20,347 bases of DNA from Bacilli bacterium (lineage in GTDB: Bacteria > Bacillota_I > Bacilli_A > RF39 > UBA660), in the NCBI GenBank assembly GCA_900769695.1, contig CAAGHO010000013.1, positions 1 to 20,347 on the forward strand. The letters run 5' to 3'. The translations under genes and the position numbers were made by a program. Of this stretch, positions 1 through 6,774 are shown in pieces. How positions within the stretch are numbered: position 1 is the first letter of the stretch; every line of letters begins with the position of its first letter. The notes beneath the pieces are model-generated. The model saw nothing but the letters and a program-made list of their open reading frames with translations, was not told the origin of the DNA and did not search any database.

Positions 1-39
1 ATACTATACTATATAATCCTTAATCCGTCAAGAACTTTT

Positions 40-150
40 GTGAACTACCCATTGTCTAAAGCCAATGGGCTTCCTGCTTCCCTGACCTCGTAACCTACTA
101 TCTCCACAGGCGTTAATTCGGGCAGTTCCTGCCCTATGTTGTTATTCCTT
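40..150 (-). ncRNA. Right-end omega RNA (reRNA) of the IS605-type element
   Basis: The minus-strand sequence from the tnpB stop to the right tip has the place and structure of a TnpB guide RNA scaffold. It has a GGGCAG/CTGCCC hairpin with a 3-nt loop near 120-134 and the right-end hairpin at 48-69, and it ends in TAGTTCAC. In this family the RNA continues past the tip, and the next 16-20 bases (here positions 39 down to about 20) act as the guide. Function is inferred from family knowledge. The 5' end of the RNA may lie inside tnpB. Confidence 0.55.
48..69 (-). repeat. Right-end subterminal hairpin of the IS605-type element
   Basis: Perfect 7-bp stem CCCATTG/CAATGGG with an 8-nt loop. It matches the left-end hairpin at 1719-1740 in loop and stem shape and is probably the TnpA binding structure. 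Confidence 0.75.
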
Positions 151-1254
151 TTATGCTATTTGTCTTAATCCTTCTTCCAGTATATTCTTCGCCGCATTGA
201 TATCCCTGTCATGATTCGTTCCACAGACGGGACATATCCATTCCCTTACTGTCAGATTTTTCGTCTCTGTATTTTGGTATCCACAGACTGAACACAACTG
301 ACTACTGGCATAGAAGGTATCTATTTTGACATATTCCCTTCCATTCCATTTTGCCTTGTATTCCAACTGCCTTGTCAGCTCATACCATGATACATCACTT
401 ATTGACTTTGCCAGATGATGATTTTTTACCATATTCTTTATCTGCAAATTCTCCGAGACTATCACTTGGTTTTCGCTGATAATCTCATGGGATATCTTGT
501 GAAGATAATCTTTTCTGGTATTTGTTATTTTCTCATGGCATAATGCTATCTTTTTCTTTGTTTTGTAGTAATTTTGACTTTTTTTCTCTTTATGGGCTAA
601 CTGCCTTTGCAGTTTTTCCAGTTTCTTCTCGTTTTTTCTGATAATTTTGGGATTTTCGTATTTCTTTCCACCAGAAGTAATACATAAATCCTTAATACCT
701 AAATCGATTCCTGTATTTTGGGTTGTATGTGGCAGTTCCACATGTTCTGTTTCCACTAAAACCGATACATAATATTTCCCACTCGGCACTTGTGATATCG
801 TTGCTGATTTTATCTGCCCGCTAAACTTTCTATGCAGTTTTACTTTTACGCCTTTTAATTTAGGCAATTTTACTTTGTTTCCATCGAAATCTACTGTTAT
901 GTTGCCATTCGTAAAATTTGTTGTATATGATTTATGATTATCATGTTTACTCTTAAACTTTGGATAACCTGCATGCTCCCTAAAAAATTTCTGATATGAA
1001 CTGTCCATGTTATAAATCGCATTTGTTAAAGCAAACTTATCCACTTCTTTCAGCCATTCATACTCTTTCTTTAATTCCCTGTTGCAGTAATTATTACAAT
1101 CTGTTTTGCTGACAGATTTTTTCTCTTTTTCGTATCTTTCTTTCCGATATGCAAGTGTCTGATTATACACAAAACGGCAACAGCCAAATGTTTTTTCTAT
1201 CTGTACTTTCTGCTCATTATTGGGATATATTCTGTATTTATATGCTTTTAACAT
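151..1254 (-). CDS. tnpB: TnpB, RNA-guided RuvC nuclease of the IS605-type element
   Basis: A full-length TnpB of 367 aa. It starts with the family's usual KAYKYRIYPN segment. The three RuvC acidic residues are present: D184 in GIDLGIKD, E268 in VIVSENL and D351 in HDRDINAA. A zinc finger (C321/C324 and C341/C344) lies before the last RuvC motif. No damage is visible, so it is probably active. TnpB uses the right-end RNA of its own element as guide and cuts DNA next to the element's target motif, which favours retention of the element. It follows tnpA by 18 nt in the same direction, with an AAGGTGG ribosome site 6 nt before the ATG. It is clearly related to, but not the same as, the TnpB in the terminase intron. 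Confidence 0.95.
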   Translation of the reverse strand: MLKAYKYRIYPNNEQKVQIEKTFGCCRFVYNQTLAYRKERYEKEKKSVSKTDCNNYCNRELKKEYEWLKEVDKFALTNAIYNMDSSYQKFFREHAGYPKFKSKHDNHKSYTTNFTNGNITVDFDGNKVKLPKLKGVKVKLHRKFSGQIKSATISQVPSGKYYVSVLVETEHVELPHTTQNTGIDLGIKDLCITSGGKKYENPKIIRKNEKKLEKLQRQLAHKEKKSQNYYKTKKKIALCHEKITNTRKDYLHKISHEIISENQVIVSENLQIKNMVKNHHLAKSISDVSWYELTRQLEYKAKWNGREYVKIDTFYASSQLCSVCGYQNTETKNLTVREWICPVCGTNHDRDINAAKNILEEGLRQIA

Positions 1255-1272
1255 TCGCTGCCACCTTCTTTC

Positions 1273-1692
1273 TTAGCCTTGATTTTCGATATACTTTTTT
1301 AGCATTTCTTCTGATACATTTCCTACACTACAAGCAAAATAACCATCTGTCCAAAATGTATGTTCTTTCCAGAAATGCTTCCGCAAATAATTCGGATAGC
1401 GTTTCCATATATGGTAAGTCGTATAACTTTTCATTAGGTTTACAATTTTACTCACCGACATTGTAGGTTCAGTTTCTATCATGTAGTGAATATGGTCTTT
1501 GTCAGTTTCCATGTATTTGATAATAACTTTGTGCTTTTGACATATCTCATATGAAAACTGCTTTATATCATCTGATACCTGTTGCGAAACCAGTAATTTC
1601 TTCCTATATTTGCAGACGAAAATAATGTGGTATTGTAATAAATATTTGTGTCTGTTTTTAGATTTCCATGTTCCCATATCATTAGCATACAA
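1273..1692 (-). CDS. tnpA: TnpA, Y1 HUH transposase of the IS200/IS605 family
   Basis: A 139-aa Y1 transposase of normal family length. The HUH motif is H67-I-H69 in DKDHIHYM. The catalytic tyrosine is Y134 in the C-terminal helix, with Q138 four residues later (YIENQ), as in IS608 TnpA. These proteins cut and rejoin single-stranded DNA at the element ends without target duplication. All catalytic residues are present, so the element looks autonomous. The reading frame opens with TTG at 1692. An internal ATG at 1677 is an alternative start, and no ribosome site clearly decides between them. It could in principle act in trans on the IStron at 15.8-17.6 kb, which has no TnpA, but the element ends differ. 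Confidence 0.93.
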   Translation of the reverse strand: MYANDMGTWKSKNRHKYLLQYHIIFVCKYRKKLLVSQQVSDDIKQFSYEICQKHKVIIKYMETDKDHIHYMIETEPTMSVSKIVNLMKSYTTYHIWKRYPNYLRKHFWKEHTFWTDGYFACSVGNVSEEMLKKYIENQG

Positions 1693-1718
1693 TAATTCTC
1701 AGCTTTTGGCTACCTTAA

Positions 1719-1740
1719 CCCACCGTCTAAAGCCAGTGGG
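1719..1740 (-). repeat. Left-end subterminal hairpin of the IS605-type element
   Basis: Stem CCCACTG/CGGTGGG with one G-T pair and an 8-nt loop identical to that of the right-end hairpin. It is nested in an outer 7-bp stem, GGCTACC (1708-1714) with GGTAGCC (1746-1752). Confidence 0.75.
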
Positions 1741-1990
1741 ATTGCGGTAGCCTTATTTCAATCTTTGCTCTTACTCTAAGAATACTAAGATAGTTAGCCA
1801 TATGAAGTAACTGTGTCTTATATATTTTTTTATCACAAGTAGGTGTAAAATTTAATTCACCTTTCTCCCAGTTTTCAACCATTTTTGTTAATTTTTCATA
1901 TCTAATATAAGTCTGCCAATATTCAGCTTTAAATCTTTCTTTATAATTTTCACTGTTCATCATTTCCATTGTTCCTTTTAATTCTTTCAT
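1727..1990 (-). CDS. crAss001_48-related small phage protein, 3' end replaced by the IS element
   Basis: The small helical protein has the pattern of the crAss001_48-related family: RYEKLTKMVENWEKGELNF, then a polar segment, then MANYLSILRVRAKIE at the end. No molecular function is known for this family. The start is set at the second ATG (1990), 7 nt after AAGGAG; the first in-frame ATG (1996) is too close to that site. After AKIE the frame enters the IS left end and adds nine foreign residues before stopping inside the left-end hairpin. If the element is removed and TTGAA is joined to the sequence at 39, the frame continues AKIE-KSS and stops, giving about 81 residues. The present protein is therefore a slightly altered but probably still folded version. 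It is the last gene of the leftward operon. Confidence 0.75.
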   Translation of the reverse strand: MKELKGTMEMMNSENYKERFKAEYWQTYIRYEKLTKMVENWEKGELNFTPTCDKKIYKTQLLHMANYLSILRVRAKIEIRLPQSHWL

Positions 1991-2001
1991 AACCATTCTC
2001 C

Positions 2002-2179
2002 TTAATCAATATACATATTTATAAATTCTCGCAAATCTTTTTCTTGCTGTTCTCCAAAATAACTTGGTAAAGTACAGCAATCTTCTTATTTACCTTTTCT
2101 TTTCAGATATATTTGAAATTCAAGTAAAACAAATGAATCTCCGTCATAATAGGCTTCTACATCAAAAGCTATATTACAA
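2002..2179 (-). pseudogene. Remnant of a small phage gene, no start and an internal TAA
   Basis: One minus-strand frame reads like protein here. The first segment ends in a stretch such as FDVEAYYDGDSFVLLEF, then meets TAA at 2098-2096. The same frame continues with CCTLPSYFGEQQEKDLREF and stops at 2004-2002, just before the ribosome site of the next gene. No ATG, GTG or TTG start can be seen in this frame. Upstream it only overlaps the end of the previous gene. It is probably a decayed gene with a nonsense mutation and a lost start. Stop reassignment is unlikely because neighbouring genes end normally in TAA. Confidence 0.4.
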
Positions 2180-2533
2180 TTATATCTTACTCTTTTTACA
2201 ACACATATAATAATCTTTTGATATATATCTACCAGTCCCCTCAGTATATATATCTTTCTTTCTCAATTCGTCCATGGCATTTACAATTCTAGTGTAAACG
2301 TCCAAAGTAAGATTTTCGTTTAAATCTCTTATTCTGTCAAAAGGACTTTCATTTGCTTTATGCTTAATTATACCTATAAAAGTAATAGTATTATTAAGTA
2401 TTCTGTAATTATAGTCATTATTTAATTTAACTAAATCTTTTAGGGCTTCGTTGTATTCATTTCTTTTATCTTTAATAACCACACTATTATCATCTTTTTT
2501 AAGACAAGCGGTGTAATAATATTTGTTAGCCAT
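2180..2533 (-). CDS. Hypothetical phage protein, 117 aa
   Basis: Not recognised. The protein is 117 aa, charged and probably mixed alpha/beta, with no membrane segment or known motif. It begins MANKYYYTACLKKDDNS and ends with a CCKK tail. The start is set at ATG 2533 because AGGAG lies just upstream. The longer open frame to 2578 would overlap the preceding gene. It lies 8 nt downstream of the LSm-like gene in the leftward operon, so the two are probably co-transcribed. Confidence 0.7.
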   Translation of the reverse strand: MANKYYYTACLKKDDNSVVIKDKRNEYNEALKDLVKLNNDYNYRILNNTITFIGIIKHKANESPFDRIRDLNENLTLDVYTRIVNAMDELRKKDIYTEGTGRYISKDYYMCCKKSKI

Positions 2534-2541
2534 AATTTCTC

Positions 2542-2772
2542 CTATTCTTTTACAAGCAATCGTGCAACATGAGAACATCTAAACAAACAAGAAGTTACAT
2601 TATCATTTTCGTCTATTAAAAAATAATAATTTCTTGGTACATATAAGTTAGGGTCATTTGGAAAGCGTTCTTTATTTCCAGACTTGTATAAATATCCAGT
2701 ATAAACGTTACCATCAAATAATCTAATTGATATGTGTTTTCCTAAATATTTTTCAAATTTTGCTTTTAACAT
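2542..2772 (-). CDS. LSm/Sm-like (SH3-barrel) small phage protein
   Basis: The 76-aa protein looks like one Sm-type beta barrel. A short N-terminal helix (LKAKFEKYLGK) is followed by strands HISIRLFDGNVYTGYLYKS, a loop rich in N and P, then YYFLIDENDNVTSC and a last strand ending RLLV. The pattern of a hydrophobic strand, then DG, then a second strand with G is the usual Sm1 signature. LSm-like proteins occur in many Firmicutes phages, usually without known function; binding RNA or forming a ring is possible. It starts 2 nt after the stop of the ThyX-like gene, so translation is probably coupled. The assignment rests on pattern only. Confidence 0.65.
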   Translation of the reverse strand: MLKAKFEKYLGKHISIRLFDGNVYTGYLYKSGNKERFPNDPNLYVPRNYYFLIDENDNVTSCLFRCSHVARLLVKE

Positions 2773-2774
2773 GA

Positions 2775-3446
2775 TTATTTCTCCTTATAGTTTTCATAAA
2801 ACTCTTTATTAGCCAAATCATATCTTGTCTGAATATTTGTCAAATCTTCTTTACTGTGTTTCTTGCAAAAATTTTCCCAGTAACCGCAAGACTTAAACTC
2901 TGGACAGCCACATCTGTATATACAATTTTTCTGTAATACATCAGCTTCAATAGGGTGAGTTTCATGTAAAACGTATTTAAAATCTTCTGCTAATTCTCTT
3001 GCGTCCTTAGTACAGCAGAAACACAATCTCTTACGCCAAACGTCAATTAAATTCTGCATGTTAGCGTAACCATCAAAATTTACAGGATTTTTCTGTGGTG
3101 CGTCATCTCTGGATAATGGGTGATATTCAATGTTCTGTTTTGTAGCTTCGTCCCATACTGTATATCCCTCTTCTGTTTTTCTTTCTGAAAATCCTCTATC
3201 ATCTCTTGCTGTAGATATAAATTTTTCAAATTTATGACGACTCATTTCTGTACTCAACCAGTATTTAATTGCTTTCCAAGTCCAATCAAATTCAAGCAAT
3301 CTAATAGGACTATGCTCAGAAATAAGCAGTTTTTTCTTAAAAATATCTGTAGCATCTTTTTCTGTAAAATCTTTGTTATCTGTTGTACGGCAATGATTCT
3401 TTACTCTTCTCCAATCATCTGCAATCCAATTAAAAATTGTCTTCAT
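2775..3446 (-). CDS. ThyX-like protein (thymidylate synthase complementing family, divergent)
   Basis: The order of motifs resembles the short ThyX-related proteins found in phages: SEHSPIR near residue 47, a long helix, then RHKFEKFISTARDDRG (about 73-88). This is followed by a conserved asparagine region (YANMQNLIDVWRKRLC) and a cysteine-rich end (CIYRCGCPEFKSCGYW). True ThyX is an FAD-dependent enzyme making dTMP from dUMP with a RHRxxSxNxxS motif. Here that motif is altered, so thymidylate synthase activity is not assured. The ATG at 3446 is preferred because AAGGAG lies 10 nt before it; the first ATG at 3455 is 1 nt from that site. The gene overlaps the end of the small membrane protein gene. 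It could supply nucleotides with the kinase at 5.8-6.5 kb. Confidence 0.6.
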   Translation of the reverse strand: MKTIFNWIADDWRRVKNHCRTTDNKDFTEKDATDIFKKKLLISEHSPIRLLEFDWTWKAIKYWLSTEMSRHKFEKFISTARDDRGFSERKTEEGYTVWDEATKQNIEYHPLSRDDAPQKNPVNFDGYANMQNLIDVWRKRLCFCCTKDARELAEDFKYVLHETHPIEADVLQKNCIYRCGCPEFKSCGYWENFCKKHSKEDLTNIQTRYDLANKEFYENYKEK

Positions 3447-3609
3447 CTTCTTCATTCTCCTTCCATTTCTCGTTCATTCTCATTGCTGACCAGGCACTTA
3501 ACGCATCTTCCAATCCAAAGAATATTCCGATTACGCTAATTATGAGTAAAATACATATCATTCCCATCATGAAGTCCAACATTATATTCTTCGCATAGTT
3601 ATTCTCCAT
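3430..3609 (-). CDS. Small single-pass membrane protein, 59 aa
   Basis: This short gene is supported by an AAAGGAG site 5 nt before the ATG at 3609. The protein has a polar N-terminus (MENNYAKN), a hydrophobic segment of about 20 residues (MGMICILLIISVIGIFFG) and a charged C-terminal tail rich in E, K and D. It probably spans the inner membrane once. Its end overlaps the start of the ThyX-like gene, a common arrangement in this operon. Function unknown. Confidence 0.6.
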   Translation of the reverse strand: MENNYAKNIMLDFMMGMICILLIISVIGIFFGLEDALSAWSAMRMNEKWKENEEDEDNF

Positions 3610-3637
3610 ATAACTCCTTTCTGATGAAACCGAACTT

Positions 3638-3810
3638 TTAGCGCCAAGAAATACTCCAATAAGATTCGTTATACTGAGAGCCGTTTTCTGCTTTGTAACC
3701 CATTTTTCGTAATCTTTCTATAGTGACAGATTTCAAATATCCATCTCCGCTAATAGAAAATTCTCCTTTTCTACTCTACTTTCAATTTCTAAAACTACAC
3801 ATTTTTTCAT
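3638..3810 (-). pseudogene. Small gene split by a one-base frameshift
   Basis: A good ribosome site (GGAGA) precedes the ATG at 3810. The first frame reads MKKCVVLEIESRVEK and would stop after about 25 residues. The neighbouring frame continues in a protein-like way (GEFSISGDGYLKSVTIERL, then KMGYKAENGSQYNESYWSISWR) to a TAA at 3638. The shift lies at a run of four A on the minus strand (3767-3770). One added A would restore a 57-aa protein. This may be a real decay event, a sequencing or assembly error, or a site of ribosomal -1 slippage on AAAAG. Function unknown. Confidence 0.5.
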
Positions 3811-3906
3811 ATTGTTTTCTCCTCAAAATTCACTTTCATCATAATTTTGCATCTATATATTGTATATTATCCTAATGGCAGTCACTATATATAGTAGCAT
3901 TACATA

Positions 3907-4515
3907 CTATAACCATCTTACTACCGGTTCAGATGTACTTCCTTTCTCCCAAACAAACCAAGCATGACACATAGTTGTCGCCCAACGTTTTCCTGTCTTT
4001 GGGTCTTTCTCTAATCCACTATTCCAAGTCGCCATTCTGTTTCTGAAAACATAAATGTACTTCGGCGGATATTTGTCAAATAACTCCTTCCTCTTAGCAC
4101 CTTCCAAGAACTGAATTTTGAGAAACATAGCCATTTGACCATCATCTTCCAGTAACTCCATACCCTTTTCTACAAATTCCTTTGCGAGCGAGTACGGTGG
4201 ATTTGTAATAATTCCTTCATATTTTTTATCAGTTTTATATGTAAGGAAATCAGCAACAATTGTTCCAGGATATCCTCGATCTACTAAGTCCATCCCTGTA
4301 ATTTCTCTCTTGGTTGTATAAAAATCACTAATTGCATTAGCGATATGCCCACCACCAACACAAGGCTCCAAAATTGTATATGCATCAAATGTATATTTAG
4401 TCAGCAACATTTTTACTGCTTCTGGATTAGTTGCATAGTAATCATCTTCAACCCTTCCATTTTCTGGATTGCCGCCTGCAAGCTTTGCACCTGCTAATAC
4501 TTTCTTGTTGTTCAT
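3907..4515 (-). CDS. DNA adenine-N6 methyltransferase (NPPY type)
   Basis: The 202-aa protein has an S-adenosylmethionine-binding motif I-like segment, ILEPCVGGGHIA (48-59), and the catalytic motif IV TNPPY (104-108), which marks amino-methyltransferases acting on adenine N6. The C-terminal region (MCHAWFVWEKG, then PVVRWL) is typical of short phage DNA methylases that lack an obvious target-recognition domain. It probably methylates phage DNA to evade host restriction or for replication timing; the target sequence cannot be read. No restriction enzyme gene is adjacent, so it is an orphan. The ribosome site is GGTAGG upstream of the ATG. A 12-nt palindrome ACTATATATAGT (3884-3895) lies in the short gap after its stop. 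Confidence 0.85.
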   Translation of the reverse strand: MNNKKVLAGAKLAGGNPENGRVEDDYYATNPEAVKMLLTKYTFDAYTILEPCVGGGHIANAISDFYTTKREITGMDLVDRGYPGTIVADFLTYKTDKKYEGIITNPPYSLAKEFVEKGMELLEDDGQMAMFLKIQFLEGAKRKELFDKYPPKYIYVFRNRMATWNSGLEKDPKTGKRWATTMCHAWFVWEKGSTSEPVVRWL

Positions 4516-4595
4516 TTTTAGTACCTACCCTAACTTATCCTTTCTGATTTATTTTATTGTTTTATTTATTTTCATTAATATATTCCGTTTTATTA

Positions 4596-4853
4596 TTATT
4601 TATTTTCAATTTCATTAAAATTATAATTAAAATTACTTACACTTACTTTACCGTCTAAAGCTTTTGATAAAATCTCTTCAATAATTTTCTGTAATTTTTC
4701 CTCAGTATATTTACCACATCTGTTTATAAAATCATGTAAATCTTCTTCTGTAAATTCATCACTTGTAAAATTTTCTTCAACACAGATTGTAGCGTTCCAT
4801 ACGCCTTTGTACTTAGTTGTAACACCATTTTCTGTTTTTTTAATCTCACTCAT
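4596..4853 (-). CDS. Hypothetical phage protein, 85 aa
   Basis: Not recognised. The protein is 85 aa and acidic. It has two likely helices in the middle (EEDLHDFINRCGKYTEEKL and KIIEEILSKAL) and an asparagine-rich end. Its ATG overlaps the stop of the preceding gene in the sequence ATGAGTGA, so translation is probably coupled. GGAAGGAG upstream is a strong ribosome site. Confidence 0.65.
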   Translation of the reverse strand: MSEIKKTENGVTTKYKGVWNATICVEENFTSDEFTEEDLHDFINRCGKYTEEKLQKIIEEILSKALDGKVSVSNFNYNFNEIENK

Positions 4854-5790
4854 TGTTATTTTCTCCTTCCAACTTTTTCATAAGCTTTAAATTTTCTTGT
4901 ATTTTAAATGGTCTGGATAAATTAATTGTAGCGTCTACCATTTTCTTTAATTGCGTTATTTCAGATAAACCTTTATTCTTTAATAACTTAGTTTGAATTT
5001 TTTTGTTAAGTTCTTTATAGATATTATTCTTGTTCTCCCAAAGTCCTGTGCGATTTAAAGTGATATGATATACTTTGTAATAGCCGTCATAATCTGGAAA
5101 CTGTTCTTTTATCTTTCTGTTCGTGATTTTTTTAAATGTCTCAATACTAATTTCATTTCTATATACTTCAAACAGCTTAGTAAGACCCATTTCCTTAAGT
5201 CCTTCTTCCTCAGCCTTAATAATTATCGTTTCCTCTTTTGAGCCAAGAGTTATCACCTTGCTACCACTTTGTAACCCCATGTTATTGACTTTGAATAGCT
5301 TGTAACCTTTTCGGCACTTGATTAAAGCCTTGTTTTCAAGTTGGTCAAGAATATCTTTAAACATTCGACTAAGAAGATTATAAGATTTTGTAATATATTC
5401 TTCTAAATCATAAGGGTCACTTTTAAGTATTTTAGAAGAAGAATCAATATTATACCTACAGTATTTAAAGTCTGTATTGATAATCCCACAAGCTAAAAGT
5501 AATTCCATCATTGAAGTACAGACTGAATAATTATCTTGTTGAGATAGAAAATTACTTAATATAGCTTCAAGTAGTTTCTGATACATACCTTTAATTTCTT
5601 TTGCTTCTTTTTCTTGTTGTGAATATTCTCTTATGATTTTATAAAAGCCGTTTTTATGAATTACTTCATAATCTTTATAAATACTTTTAAGTAAAGTAGT
5701 TTTATAAGACCCTATAACATTATCTTTTCCTATAGCTTCACAAAGTTCTTTATAACGATAAGTCCTACCAATTTCTATCATTTTAATCAT
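4846..5790 (-). CDS. Probable DNA-binding phage protein, winged-helix-like, paralogue 1
   Basis: Not assigned to a named family. The first ~60 residues (RTYRYKELCEAIG, then KDYEVIHKNGFYKIIREY) look like a small winged-helix domain: a recognition-helix region followed by a beta hairpin. The middle part is helical and contains KGMYQKLLEAILS. The whole protein is clearly related to the one encoded at 6775-7737 (shared YKELCEA, REY, KGMYQK and EAILS segments in the same order). The start is set at ATG 5790 because it overlaps the kinase stop as ATGATTAA, like the next junction of the operon; ATG 5781 is an alternative that matches the paralogue start better. A much longer open frame upstream lies inside the kinase gene and is not used. 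A regulatory or replication role is possible but not shown. Confidence 0.7.
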   Translation of the reverse strand: MIKMIEIGRTYRYKELCEAIGKDNVIGSYKTTLLKSIYKDYEVIHKNGFYKIIREYSQQEKEAKEIKGMYQKLLEAILSNFLSQQDNYSVCTSMMELLLACGIINTDFKYCRYNIDSSSKILKSDPYDLEEYITKSYNLLSRMFKDILDQLENKALIKCRKGYKLFKVNNMGLQSGSKVITLGSKEETIIIKAEEEGLKEMGLTKLFEVYRNEISIETFKKITNRKIKEQFPDYDGYYKVYHITLNRTGLWENKNNIYKELNKKIQTKLLKNKGLSEITQLKKMVDATINLSRPFKIQENLKLMKKLEGENNNE

Positions 5791-6454
5791 TCCATTCTTC
5801 TGGACTGAAATCATAATCAGAAGCAACAAACTTATACTTTGTAAAACCTTGATTAAAGATTTTCTTATAAAAGTCAATAGCAACTTTTCTTAATGCTCTA
5901 AGGTCAGAATCATTAACTACAGTAAAATCATAATTGTAATTTTCAACTTCTCTATCAGCATGATTACCAGTTACTTTTGCAACTTTAGGATTCTGTACTA
6001 ATAAAGTAAAAGTATCATTAGGAAATTGATTCTTTATTCTTTCAATTTCTTTAGGCTCTCTACAGTGAACGAAAAGGAAAGAATGGTCATACATATCATT
6101 TAATCTTGTTTCGTCATAATGTAACCAATTAGTGATTTGTGCGATAATATGTTTGAAAGGATAATCATTATAAGCTGTCATCAAATCCTTAAGGTCGCTT
6201 AACATTTTTCTGTCCTTTTCAGATTTTTCACCATTCCACCCAAACATTCTAGCAATATTTTTTACGTAATCAATAGTAGAAGTATTATTGATTTTATAAA
6301 AAATTTCTGGATTTACACAATAATTTTCATTTTCAACTGGAACAACACATTTTGCTAATTTAACAGTTTCTTCAATAACTCTTTTAGCAAAAGCGTCTTT
6401 ACCAACTCCACCAGAGCCATTAATGATAATAATTTTTTTTATCGGTTTATCCAC
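5783..6454 (-). CDS. P-loop kinase, probable deoxynucleoside monophosphate kinase
   Basis: The 223-aa protein opens with a hydrophobic strand and the Walker A loop GSGGVGKD (13-20), as in phage dNMP kinases and adenylate-kinase-like enzymes. A later segment (YDHSFLFVHCREPKEIERIKN) fits the strand and lid helix of this fold, and VVNDSDLRALRKV near the C-terminus is also typical. It probably phosphorylates dNMPs to supply DNA synthesis, but the substrate cannot be read. It starts with GTG at 6454, with AGGTGG 9 nt upstream. A strong host-type promoter lies just before it (6489-6517), so it is the first gene of the leftward operon ending at the IS element. Confidence 0.75.
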   Translation of the reverse strand: MDKPIKKIIIINGSGGVGKDAFAKRVIEETVKLAKCVVPVENENYCVNPEIFYKINNTSTIDYVKNIARMFGWNGEKSEKDRKMLSDLKDLMTAYNDYPFKHIIAQITNWLHYDETRLNDMYDHSFLFVHCREPKEIERIKNQFPNDTFTLLVQNPKVAKVTGNHADREVENYNYDFTVVNDSDLRALRKVAIDFYKKIFNQGFTKYKFVASDYDFSPEEWND

Positions 6455-6488
6455 TTTGTTATACCACCTTTCTGTATGTGATACTTAT

Positions 6489-6517
6489 ACAATAGCATAA
6501 GAAAACATATATGTCAA
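6489..6517 (-). promoter_or_regulatory. Host sigma-A-type promoter of the leftward operon
   Basis: On the minus strand: TTGACA (6517-6512), a 17-bp spacer, then TATTGT (6494-6489) preceded by TG (extended -10). The predicted RNA start is near 6482, about 28 nt before the kinase GTG. Position and spacing are strong; activity is inferred. Confidence 0.75.
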
Positions 6518-6563
6518 GGGTAATTTTGAAATATTTTGTAATAAATATATTAGTGGAATTAAG

Positions 6564-6595
6564 CAATAAAAAAGAACGTCCATTTGGACGCTCTT
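6564..6595 (-). terminator. Intrinsic terminator after the paralogue 2 gene
   Basis: A 10-bp stem with one G-U pair (6586-6595 with 6572-6581) and a 4-nt loop, followed on the minus strand by TTTTTTATT. It separates the gene at 6775-7737 from the promoter of the kinase operon. Read rightward it has no T run, so it acts leftward. Confidence 0.8.
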
Positions 6596-6639
6596 AATTA
6601 AATAATAATAATGATTTTTATAAATATTTTTTTATTTTT

Positions 6640-6725
6640 TGTCACTTTAAATGTATCAGATATAGAGAACACCTTATTAGATACATTTGATAGTACAAAA
6701 ATTAAAAATTATCAATAGTTTTTAT
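6640..6725 (-). repeat. Imperfect palindromic element, copy 2
   Basis: Arms AAATGTATC (6649-6657) and GATACATTT (6680-6688) are perfect, and the similarity extends outwards through TTTTTTGT-like and GTACAAAAA-like flanks. The right flank (ACATTTGATAGTACAAAAA, then a TCAATAGTTT-like block) matches that of copy 1 at 7793-7890 in the same order and orientation. It lies between the stop of the paralogue 2 gene and its terminator. It may be an operator or a structured 3' RNA. Confidence 0.5.
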
Positions 6726-6774
6726 AGCATTTTATTAATACTGGTGTACTTTTATTGTGCCATATTATATCTTG

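Larger units (their letters stand above)
40..1756 (-). mobile_element. IS200/IS605-family element with tnpA, tnpB and omega RNA
   Basis: The element reads leftward: left-end hairpin, tnpA, tnpB, right-end RNA. Subterminal hairpins lie at 1719-1740 and 48-69. They share the loop GCTTTAGA, and their stems differ by compensating changes, as expected for the two TnpA-recognised ends. The left-end hairpin is enclosed by a further 7-bp stem (1708-1714 with 1746-1752). The right tip is placed after TTCAC on the minus strand (position 40). The left tip is placed after TTGAA (1757-1761), because the bases just 5' of each hairpin (GCAA and GGAA) resemble guide bases for TTG and TTC cleavage sites. Removing 40-1756 restores a clean end for the small gene upstream. 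The exact tips are inferred. There is no target duplication, as expected for this single-strand transposition family. Confidence 0.8.

Noticed and set aside
1149..1466. Rightward open frame over the IS element
   Set aside because: It is opposite tnpB and tnpA, which have full motifs on the minus strand.
3234..3539. Rightward open frame of 101 codons
   Set aside because: It is antisense to the ThyX-like and small membrane protein genes, with no ribosome site and low-complexity content.
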